Part shown: positions 14,094-21,562 of the stretch, piece after piece
How positions within the stretch are numbered: position 1 is the first letter of the stretch
Layout of the letters: each line of letters opens with the position of its first letter
Origin: Gammaproteobacteria bacterium
GTDB taxonomy: Bacteria > Pseudomonadota > Gammaproteobacteria > Enterobacterales > Kangiellaceae
Direction of reading: 5' to 3'
NCBI GenBank assembly: GCA_013372875.1
Contig: JABXIW010000123.1
Coordinates: 1 to 21,562 of the forward strand
DNA length: 21,562 nucleotides
Program-made: the position numbers and the translations under genes
Notes under the pieces: generated by a model
Told to the model about the DNA's origin: nothing
The model's input: the letters and a program-made list of their open reading frames with translations, nothing else
Database searches by the model: none

Positions 14094-15371
14094 ATGGAAA
14101 CCCCTGCTAAAACCTACGCACTTTGCGATGTAAACAGCTTTTACGTTTCATGCGAGCGAATGTTCCGTCCTGATTTAGCGACAAAGCCTGTTATCGTATT
14201 AAGCAATAATGATGGTTGTATTATTTCCATCTCGGACGAGGCCAAAGCCCTTGGCATCAAAATGGCAGTTCCTTATCACGAAGCGAAGCACATTATAGAA
14301 AAACACCAAATAACAACTTTTTCATCAAATTATGGGCTTTATGGTGATATCTCCAGCCGCTTTAATCACGTATTAAGACAATACTGCGATCAAGTTGCGC
14401 CCTATTCCGTAGACGAATCATTTCTGTGTTTCGAGGGTTTTCAGGGTTGCTTGCTAGAACACTCTGCAAAAATTAAGCATGAGTTGCAGCGCACTTTGTC
14501 TCTGCCTGTCTGTATTGGCTTAGCGCCGACGAAAACACTCGCTAAGATTGCTAATCATTACGCGAAAAAGCATAAAGATTCCACCAGCGGCATTATTGAT
14601 TTAAGCTGTGAACAACAACGTCAATGGGTATTAAAACAAACCCCGGTACGGAAAATCTGGGGGATTGGTAGTCGCCTAGCAGTAAAACTTGTTCATCAAG
14701 GGATACACAGCGCTTGGGAGCTACACAACGCCGACTTTAAAGTATTGCAACGTATGTTTTCGGTCAATATGGAACGCATGGTATTGGAACTGCGCGGCGA
14801 GTCGTGTTTGACTTTTAATCAGCTTCCTGCCGCAAAAAAATCCATTTTAAACTCTCGCTCATTTGGAAAGCCTATTACCTCTTATTACGATTTAAAAGAA
14901 GCTCTCTGCTACCATGCAACTCGTTGCTCAGAGAAGCTCAGAGCGCAAAACTCTATGGCTTCAACTATTACCCTTTTTCTTTATGCTAAGAAAAGCCATC
15001 AGAGTCGAAGTTACAATCATCACCCGCAAATTACCGTGCGCTTTCCTGAAGCCACTGATGACACAGGGTTATTTGTGCAAGCGGTAGAAAAAGGGCTACG
15101 AAAATTGTTTAAGCAAGATTATAAATATAAAAAAGCGGGAGTCATGCTTAATGGCTTATCAGAAAAAACCGGGCACCAACCCGATTTATTTGTAGGCCTT
15201 CCTAAGCGCCCAGAACTTATGCAAAGCCTAGACAAAATTAATCAGCGCTATGGCAAGGACACCGCAAAATTTGCCAGTCTTGGTTTCCATAAAAACTGGG
15301 CTATGCGCGCTAACTCCTTTTCCGCCCACTACACCAGCCGCTGGCAAGATATTTTAAAAATAAGCCATTAA
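14094..15371 (+). CDS. umuC: UmuC, Y-family translesion DNA polymerase V
   Basis: A 425-aa protein, normal UmuC length. The palm signature CDVNSFYVSCERMF carries catalytic D12, and YSVDESFL carries D107-E108. The helix-hairpin-helix region is near 185-205 and the little-finger domain about 245-350. QPDLF (362-366) is a beta-clamp-binding motif in the C-terminal tail, as in E. coli UmuC. It is co-transcribed with umuD. The ATG at 14094 is 10 bp past the umuD stop, and the GAGGT at the end of umuD can serve as ribosome site. The gene appears intact. Confidence 0.96.
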   Translation: METPAKTYALCDVNSFYVSCERMFRPDLATKPVIVLSNNDGCIISISDEAKALGIKMAVPYHEAKHIIEKHQITTFSSNYGLYGDISSRFNHVLRQYCDQVAPYSVDESFLCFEGFQGCLLEHSAKIKHELQRTLSLPVCIGLAPTKTLAKIANHYAKKHKDSTSGIIDLSCEQQRQWVLKQTPVRKIWGIGSRLAVKLVHQGIHSAWELHNADFKVLQRMFSVNMERMVLELRGESCLTFNQLPAAKKSILNSRSFGKPITSYYDLKEALCYHATRCSEKLRAQNSMASTITLFLYAKKSHQSRSYNHHPQITVRFPEATDDTGLFVQAVEKGLRKLFKQDYKYKKAGVMLNGLSEKTGHQPDLFVGLPKRPELMQSLDKINQRYGKDTAKFASLGFHKNWAMRANSFSAHYTSRWQDILKISH

Positions 15372-15395
15372 AAAAGCTCCCTAAGGAGCTTTTTT
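15370..15395. terminator. Bidirectional terminator between umuC and the surface-protein operon
   Basis: AAAAAAGCTCC (15370-15380) pairs fully with GGAGCTTTTTT (15385-15395) around a CTAA loop. The A and T tracts on both sides let it act on both converging transcripts. It overlaps the umuC stop codon. Confidence 0.92.
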
Positions 15396-15413
15396 AATGT
15401 ACATCGGCAAAGT

Positions 15414-18400
15414 TTAATATTTACCCACAAAGTTGATAAACCAGCCTTTGTATTCAAAGTCTAGATTAGCTAGATTGTCACTGAAGTCAGTGAAGTTATA
15501 ACCTAAGCCTACTTTGAAGTTGTCACTTAGGTGATAGTCTGCACCAATAAGCCAGCCCTTTCTTTGGTCATCACTTTCTTTGACTTTCAATAGTCGGTAT
15601 TCAACCAATGCATCCCAGCTTTTAACCATATGATAGCGAGCTTGTGCTGCATACATGTCTGCAGTACTGGAGAACCATTCGCCCGTGCCACGCCCGGCTC
15701 TAACTTGGCCGCGTCGGTGCGCTAACTTAGCAGCGAACTCCCACTCTGGATTTAAGCGGTATAAGCCTTCAAATGAATAAATATCAGACTTTTGATCGGC
15801 ACCCGTAGTCACCTGGGCCAAACTTCTTAAATCGTAAAGATAAGTGTATTTTCCCAGAAGCGCCCAGCGACTATTATTAACAGGGCGATAGGCAAAGCCT
15901 AAGTTTGCTTCTACGAATTTCGAGTCTTGAGTTGGATCAATTTGATCTTCAGTTTCCGCATAGTTTGCTCTAGCAGCCAAACGCCAGTCTTCGCTTAATT
16001 TGTAGGATATGCGATTGGCGGTTAAGAATTGTTCGCGCTCTTCCGCACCTGAATCATCACGGAATTCGATTTTTGAGCTCCAATCCATGGTTGGCGAACG
16101 ATAAGCACCTGAAACGGTCGCAGCCTGACGATCAACAATGCCGCTCAAAGCCTCTAACTCGCCATCTTGCAAGCTAAAACCAATGTTCCAGCCACGGCTT
16201 GGTATAAAATCTAATCCAAAGGTATGAGCAAGACCGGTTTCATTCGGCGCTTTTAAATATTGGCTTTCGTTATAAATGGTAACCTGATTCGAAACGCGCC
16301 ACTTTTGACCCAAAGTAATGCCATCATTAATGCTAGGCCCAAAAACGCTGTCTGTGCTGTCCGTTGAGTAGGTATAGCGACCGTATAAGCTGTAATCGTT
16401 GTTAACGTAATAGTCTGCGGTTAAGCTCGCTGCATCGCCTCTATGACCTGAACTGTATTCAGCGCCAACTGAAGAGCGATTACCAAATAAATAACGCGTA
16501 CCTATCGTAATCAAATCATTATTATCGTAATTACCACCGTCGTTTTCTAAAGTGAACTGGCCTGTGCCATACAGATCCCAAGCTTCACCGATCCGGTGGT
16601 TATACTGAATCGCACCCAAAGTTGCAGACGTTTCATTACCTGCAATGGTTTCCTCTAACTGTCTGATTTCAGTAATAATTTGCGATTTAGGTGTTAATTG
16701 ATAAGCCAAATTCACTTGCGCTTGTTCTAAAGCATTGTCAGTTCCGCGCTCGTATTCACTAACTCGAGCCGACAAGGTAAGGTCTTTGCTAACCTCACCA
16801 GTAAACTCAGCACCAGTTTCAGTGGTTTCTTCGTTCAAGGTGCGGCGCGCAATTGAGTAACCTGCATCAGTTTCACGATGCCAAGCGCCAGCGGTCCATT
16901 GGTTTTCAGTCCAACCCAGCTCTTTAAAGTTAGCACGCGCTTCAACCGAATGGGCATCACCTTTTTTATTCGGAGTATCATTAGTCGGATCGGCTGCAAT
17001 TTCATTGAAACTGAAACCACCATTATCCGAGAAATAAGTTGCGGCTTGATTGGCTTCTGTTTTGGCCGACTCAATCTTTAAGTAAGTCCCGCGACCTGCT
17101 TGCAAAGTTAAGTCAACGGCTTGCAACTCATAATCATCGCCAGCACGGTTTTCGTCGACAAAAGTACCGCCAATGGCAACATGATCACCAAGCCACACTT
17201 TTGCACGACCACCCATAGCAGTTTCATCAACACTAAAACCTGATGGTACATATTCGTAATCCACTAATAACATATTGTGGAAGCCGTCTAATGGCTCATC
17301 ACGAATAATGGTACCGATACTTTGTCTTGAAATTTGATTCAATGGACGGGTTAAAATAATGCGCCCTTGCAATTCATCAATTTCATAATCAGCACCACGT
17401 TTTAAGGTCACAGCAGTTTCAACGCGACCTGTAGTGCTATCACGAACTTCTAATACCACCTTGTCTGAGCCAGGCAAAATATCGGTATTTCTTAAATAAT
17501 AAAGACTACCGCCTGTGCCTAAAAATTCGTTATGGCCCAATGCAGTTTGCGCTTCTGAGGCAAAGGCTTTGATCTGAGTTTTTGACTCACCTAATTCAGT
17601 GGTATCCAGTGAGCGCCACTGTATCGCAGCACCATAAAGCGAGCGCGAATATTGAGTAAATTCGCTACCTGTTATGCCGGTATTGAAATTACCCCATAAA
17701 GCCTGACTCTTATCCCAATCCACACGAACATAGAATTTCCCTTGCGTATCCACGTCACGATAAACATTCGAATCATCGCCATACACAGGGTAATAACGGT
17801 CAGGATCTAAACGGCGGAACACGTCTTGCGGATCTTTGTCTAAGAAACCTTTGAATAGATCTTTTAGTTCACGCTCACGAGTATCGGCTTGCGCGGTGAT
17901 CAAATATTTACCTTTAACTTTACCTTTCAAATAAAAGGCTAAACGACCATTGAGTAAAAAGTCATCATCAAATTGATCGCCTGCATCAATCGCTTCAATG
18001 TGTTCGGAAACGGAATTTTCTGATGCAGTTATATCAGCCAAAGCCACCATAAACATATACTTACCCGTTACGTCTATGGCTAATTCTTTGGACATAAATT
18101 TATTCTTATCACCAATATCAACGGTAAATTGATGTTGGCCTACGGGCAATAAATATTCGGCGACAAACTTTTGTTCTAAATCAACTGGAATATTATCGCC
18201 ATTGATTTTAATTTGTTGTCCTGCAGGTACATCCTGTCCGAAAATTCGTACTCTTGAACCATACACAGGAATATTCTGCTGGCGCAAATTATCGCTGCCG
18301 TAAGTTGCAGTTTCGATCAGCTCATTAGCAATCGCTTGCTCGCCTTCTTGCTCTACAATATCTCTTGGAACCGTATCAGCTATTTGCGAAACAGCATTTT

Positions 18401-19133
18401 TCTTCTCTTCCGGCGAAACTAATGCAAAACTTTTAATTTGCGTTTCATCCATGCGACCTTCTTTATCATAAGCACGGATCACATAGATCAACTGATCGCC
18501 TAACACCAACTCTCTATCTAAAGTTAATTGACCATCCCATGCATAACGACCGTTATTTATCACTGGCACTTCAAAAGTGCTTAACTCAGTAACTAAATCG
18601 GTATCGCTACCATCAAAAACGCTAATTTCTAGTCTTTCGATAAAGGCTGCATAGTTGTTGTAATAGCTGAAATTAACCTCTTCCGCGATTTTACCATCAG
18701 CAAAAGCCACCGTTGTGGGACCTGACAAACTTAATGAGGGTTTGGTTAACGCAGGATCTTCTGTTGCCCATAAAACCCCACCATTTTCCAACTGGATCAT
18801 CATATTACTAGTGACATCCACCTTCTTTTGATCGGGAGTAAAACCTTTTTCGTCGTAGCTATAAATTTCATTGTATTTAATGTCTACGCGGCGGTTTTGT
18901 TTATGCGCACTTTCATCCGAACCTTTGGCAACAGGCTTTTCTTCACCATCACTTTTAATGCGGAAGATTAAACCTTCTTGCGTGCGGCACTCGCCCTCAA
19001 TGCACTCATATTTTTCATCTTGAGCCTTTTCTTGTGCTTCACTAGCAAAAGCAGCAGGCACCAATGAATATAACAGTGCACTCAAACCAAAGGTTAATAT
19101 TGGCTTGTGCTTAGTTATGATTAAAGGTCTCAT
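15414..19133 (-). CDS. Large outer-membrane beta-barrel protein
   Basis: A 1239-aa protein with a signal peptide (about 1-30, cleavage after AFA). The N-terminal part (31 to about 440) is periplasmic or extracellular with Ig-like strand patterns. A conserved-looking block around residues 445-480 (DRYYPVYGDDSNVYRD) and a segment with GADYEIDELQGRIILTRPL precede a long C-terminal region of alternating hydrophobic/polar strands with aromatic girdles. This ends in FINFVGKY, typical of an outer-membrane barrel with a terminal aromatic residue. I recognise the general type, found beside DUF11/OmpA repeat proteins, but not a named function. The ATG overlaps the previous stop (ATGA) with GGAGGTG ahead of it, so it is coupled to the repeat protein and the two probably form a surface complex. 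Confidence 0.82.
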   Translation of the reverse strand: MRPLIITKHKPILTFGLSALLYSLVPAAFASEAQEKAQDEKYECIEGECRTQEGLIFRIKSDGEEKPVAKGSDESAHKQNRRVDIKYNEIYSYDEKGFTPDQKKVDVTSNMMIQLENGGVLWATEDPALTKPSLSLSGPTTVAFADGKIAEEVNFSYYNNYAAFIERLEISVFDGSDTDLVTELSTFEVPVINNGRYAWDGQLTLDRELVLGDQLIYVIRAYDKEGRMDETQIKSFALVSPEEKKNAVSQIADTVPRDIVEQEGEQAIANELIETATYGSDNLRQQNIPVYGSRVRIFGQDVPAGQQIKINGDNIPVDLEQKFVAEYLLPVGQHQFTVDIGDKNKFMSKELAIDVTGKYMFMVALADITASENSVSEHIEAIDAGDQFDDDFLLNGRLAFYLKGKVKGKYLITAQADTRERELKDLFKGFLDKDPQDVFRRLDPDRYYPVYGDDSNVYRDVDTQGKFYVRVDWDKSQALWGNFNTGITGSEFTQYSRSLYGAAIQWRSLDTTELGESKTQIKAFASEAQTALGHNEFLGTGGSLYYLRNTDILPGSDKVVLEVRDSTTGRVETAVTLKRGADYEIDELQGRIILTRPLNQISRQSIGTIIRDEPLDGFHNMLLVDYEYVPSGFSVDETAMGGRAKVWLGDHVAIGGTFVDENRAGDDYELQAVDLTLQAGRGTYLKIESAKTEANQAATYFSDNGGFSFNEIAADPTNDTPNKKGDAHSVEARANFKELGWTENQWTAGAWHRETDAGYSIARRTLNEETTETGAEFTGEVSKDLTLSARVSEYERGTDNALEQAQVNLAYQLTPKSQIITEIRQLEETIAGNETSATLGAIQYNHRIGEAWDLYGTGQFTLENDGGNYDNNDLITIGTRYLFGNRSSVGAEYSSGHRGDAASLTADYYVNNDYSLYGRYTYSTDSTDSVFGPSINDGITLGQKWRVSNQVTIYNESQYLKAPNETGLAHTFGLDFIPSRGWNIGFSLQDGELEALSGIVDRQAATVSGAYRSPTMDWSSKIEFRDDSGAEEREQFLTANRISYKLSEDWRLAARANYAETEDQIDPTQDSKFVEANLGFAYRPVNNSRWALLGKYTYLYDLRSLAQVTTGADQKSDIYSFEGLYRLNPEWEFAAKLAHRRGQVRAGRGTGEWFSSTADMYAAQARYHMVKSWDALVEYRLLKVKESDDQRKGWLIGADYHLSDNFKVGLGYNFTDFSDNLANLDFEYKGWFINFVGKY

Positions 19134-21562
19134 TGGACACCTCCTTGCAGTTTTATATAGCTTCTGTTGGAAGTATCCACGCTCACATTTTTAACCTTGG
19201 TTTTATCAATATACTTCATTAGTTCTTGATACACATTGTTTGCTCGGCGCAAACCTAATTCATAGTTATAAGCATTATCAGCCCGCGCGTCAGTATGCCC
19301 AGTTAACTGAACAGAACCACCGCCCATTTGGTTAAAGCGCTCTGCAACCGATTGCAAAATCGCTTGATATTCAGTCTTAACCGTATCTTTGTTCAGATCG
19401 AACATGATCGAACCCAGCTGAATTTCATCGCCAATGGTAATGATATTTCTATCTTTAACCGCTTTTTCTGGCGAAGCCATAATGCTCACTGCAAAGTTTT
19501 CAGTAGCTTTGCTATTAACCATTGGCATTAAGGCGTCTCGCACCTTAATTGCGCGGTCAAAGGCAATCCCTAAACCACCGCCATGGCCATCAAAACTAAT
19601 AACTCCAGCTTCGTACTGATTAATTTTGGCAGCCATTTTTTCTAGCAATGGTTGGTAAGAGCTTTTAATTTCAGCACTGTTGTCTTCAAACAATATAGTG
19701 CCCAGCTCAATTTCTACCGCTTTTGGTGCTGATGCTGCAGGTTTTGGCTCCGGAATCTTAATACCAAAGTCAAAGCTGGCTGGCATACCTTGAGTAATAC
19801 GCTTCACTCTTGGGTTTTCCGTAGTGAAACTCGAACCTTTTGGTAGGGTCGCAGGATCAACTTTCATGATGAAGTTTTGACCACGGCCGAAATTATCCAC
19901 TTCAATCGCATTCAAGTGGAAACGACCGTAAGCATCGGTTTCGATAATATAACCCTCAACTGTGGCAATCCGAACGCCAGGAATTCCTCGTTCTGTAATG
20001 CCAAGGTTGCTGATCACATAGTCCACACGGTATTGGCCATTTTCAACCGAAACGTGACGTTTGATATCAAGCTCTTGTGCCGATAAGCCATCCGCCACTT
20101 CGCCAGTATGATCGTGCGTTACTTTACCCGTCGCATCCATACGAAGCACCGTGCCTTGCGCTGTTGTCAACTCAAAGTCATTGGTGAACCTAGGCTCAGT
20201 CATTAATTGGCTGATCACCATTTGATGGTTTTCAGCTTTATCCATGTAAGAATTACGACCTGATAAAGTACCTAACTCAATACCATGATTAATTGGCGCA
20301 CTGGCATCCGCTTCTGGCTGCGGACCTTGACCGCGATCAACAGTAGTAGAATTGGCCACATAAGCTGACTCATCGATACCACCAGTAACCACTAGGCCTG
20401 TTGCCGTAACATCGTCTTGCCAGCCATCGCCATCACGATCATTAAAGACTTTACCCATGATAGTCGCTTGTTCGAAATCAGGGTCTGATTTCAAGCGGAT
20501 AGTTGCCGTTGCCACGTTACTAATCACAACCGCAGAAGTATCAGTTGCCACCACACTATTGATTAACGAGCCTTGTAAGGCCGTTGCACCAATACGCATC
20601 ATGTAAGTGATGGTGATAGTTTCACCAGAAGCAACATCCACCCCTTCGAAACGAATTGGTCTGCCACCAATCGCTTGATCATTGGCAGGATTCGAGTCGT
20701 TGTAGTTTTCTGAACCGTCAACCAAACTCATGCCAATTGGCGGTGTATCAACAACCGTTACGTCCATTGCATCCACAGGACCAATATTCTCAACTGTTAC
20801 CGTGTAAGTGACAAAGTCGCCAATTGAAACTTCTGATACGTTGGCGGTTTTAATCAATTGCAGTATGGCTTTTTCAACCACCACAATGGTCACAGTACCC
20901 GTTGCGCAGTTGCTAGGGTTTAACACATCACAAATCTCATAAGTGATGGTGTATGTGCCCGCTGGCGTACCTGGCGCTACTATCACATCGCCATTTGGCG
21001 CAATGGTTACGCCCGAACCAGCATCATCAGTAACCGTGATAGTTACTTGGCCTGGCTGGATTGGATTACCATCAATGGTATCGTTAGTAAGAATATTGCC
21101 TGCTACCCCACCATCAGTACCGTTTACAGGATTATCACTAAAGTCATCATCCACAACCACAATGTTTGGTGCAGTTACCACAACCGTTACCGTAGCCGTC
21201 GCACAATTAGTTGGATTCAAGACTTCGCAAATCTCGTAAACAATGGTGTATGTTCCTGCTGGCGTGCCCGCTGGAATGGTAATAACGCCATTAGCATCGA
21301 TAGTTGCACCAATGCCGCCATCATCAGGTAAACTGATGGTGACATCGCTTGGATCAATCGCTGCACCGCCCAAGGTATCGTTGGTTAACACGCTTGGCAG
21401 AGTTCCGCCATTCAAACCACCGACGGTTTGTGCAGACATATCATCATCGGTCGCTACTAACGCCGCCGCAGCCACTTCCACCGTCACCACGGCCGTGTCG
21501 CAGTTGGTCGGGTTCAGGTTCTCACAGATTTGATAGGTCACGCTGTACGTGCCCGCCGCGGT
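19130..21562 (-). CDS. Repeat surface protein with DUF11 and OmpA-like domains (5' end off window)
   Basis: The frame stays open to the right edge, so the true start lies beyond 21562; the first in-window GTG (21539-21541) is an internal Val. About 810 codons are visible. The N-terminal part has cadherin/Ig-like repeats of 99 residues (DNA period 297 bp, at 20904, 21201 and 21498) with the core ICE(V/N)LNPTNC and (A)GTYTI(V)YE. Next is a DUF11-like domain (FVTYTVTVENIGPVDAMDV), a calcium-loop-like DRDGDGWQDD, a region with ESAYVANSTTVDRG, and two OmpA-like domains. The last (GSIMFDLNKDTVK, LTGHTDARADN, LGLRRANNVYQEL) is canonical and should bind peptidoglycan. The one before it (LGTILFEDNSAEIK, FDGHGGG) is degenerate. 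Confidence 0.88.
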   Translation of the reverse strand, partial: TAAGTYSVTYQICENLNPTNCDTAVVTVEVAAAALVATDDDMSAQTVGGLNGGTLPSVLTNDTLGGAAIDPSDVTISLPDDGGIGATIDANGVITIPAGTPAGTYTIVYEICEVLNPTNCATATVTVVVTAPNIVVVDDDFSDNPVNGTDGGVAGNILTNDTIDGNPIQPGQVTITVTDDAGSGVTIAPNGDVIVAPGTPAGTYTITYEICDVLNPSNCATGTVTIVVVEKAILQLIKTANVSEVSIGDFVTYTVTVENIGPVDAMDVTVVDTPPIGMSLVDGSENYNDSNPANDQAIGGRPIRFEGVDVASGETITITYMMRIGATALQGSLINSVVATDTSAVVISNVATATIRLKSDPDFEQATIMGKVFNDRDGDGWQDDVTATGLVVTGGIDESAYVANSTTVDRGQGPQPEADASAPINHGIELGTLSGRNSYMDKAENHQMVISQLMTEPRFTNDFELTTAQGTVLRMDATGKVTHDHTGEVADGLSAQELDIKRHVSVENGQYRVDYVISNLGITERGIPGVRIATVEGYIIETDAYGRFHLNAIEVDNFGRGQNFIMKVDPATLPKGSSFTTENPRVKRITQGMPASFDFGIKIPEPKPAASAPKAVEIELGTILFEDNSAEIKSSYQPLLEKMAAKINQYEAGVISFDGHGGGLGIAFDRAIKVRDALMPMVNSKATENFAVSIMASPEKAVKDRNIITIGDEIQLGSIMFDLNKDTVKTEYQAILQSVAERFNQMGGGSVQLTGHTDARADNAYNYELGLRRANNVYQELMKYIDKTKVKNVSVDTSNRSYIKLQGGVQ
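20904..21562. repeat. 297-bp tandem coding repeats
   Basis: Related segments recur with a period of exactly 297 bp (99 codons): the NPTNC-coding stretch begins near 20904, 21201 and 21498. Two full units and the end of a third are in the window, and the array continues off the right edge. Confidence 0.85.

Noticed and set aside
20904..21562. CRISPR-like or non-coding repeat array
   Set aside because: The 297-bp period is a whole number of codons inside one open frame and encodes diverged Ig-like protein repeats.

Overview
The window looks like a gammaproteobacterial chromosome, probably a marine or aquatic lineage. It has an AT-rich integrated island on the left and less AT-rich core DNA on the right. 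The support is a gammaproteobacterial-type tRNA-Asn, a UmuD/UmuC pair of the usual proteobacterial kind, and a secreted outer-membrane protein next to an OmpA-ended repeat protein. The genus cannot be read from the sequence.

Island (33-13558). A perfect 91-bp direct repeat (33-123 and 13468-13558) brackets about 13.4 kb. The repeat runs from the anticodon stem of tRNA-Asn through its CCA end and the whole tRNA terminator. The left copy belongs to the intact tRNA and the right copy is a 3' fragment. A tyrosine integrase starts about 50 bp inside the left end. Pairs of AGGTACA motifs spaced 11 bp lie just inside both ends and look like integrase arm sites. Behind the integrase come an unrecognised Cys-rich protein (TTG start), a divergent control region, a 75-aa DNA-binding-like protein and a 200-aa winged-helix replication-type protein. 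A 525-bp stretch with no credible gene follows. It holds two probable terminators and, between them, an unusually long hairpin plus two smaller ones; I suspect an origin or a structured RNA.

Defence cargo (3850-13322). A tightly packed minus-strand operon (11273 down to 3850) encodes an MmeI-like adenine methyltransferase without the MmeI nuclease motif, a DEAD/DEAH-type helicase, a GIY-YIG (T5orf172-type) nuclease, a DUF4747-like protein and a four-helix membrane protein. The first three overlap or abut and look like one split restriction-modification system in which recognition/methylation, translocation and cleavage sit in separate proteins. The last two overlap by 8 bp and look like a sensor/membrane-effector pair, either part of the same system or a second one. 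Upstream are a small K+-channel-like protein (minus) and a PD-(D/E)XK NucS/DUF91-like nuclease (plus). This region is the best candidate for an undescribed system.

Core DNA (13559-21562). umuD and umuC end in a strong terminator. On the other strand is a two-gene operon: a repeat protein running off the right edge (99-residue repeats, a DUF11-like domain, two OmpA-like domains) overlaps by 4 bp a 1239-aa signal-peptide protein with a probable C-terminal beta-barrel.
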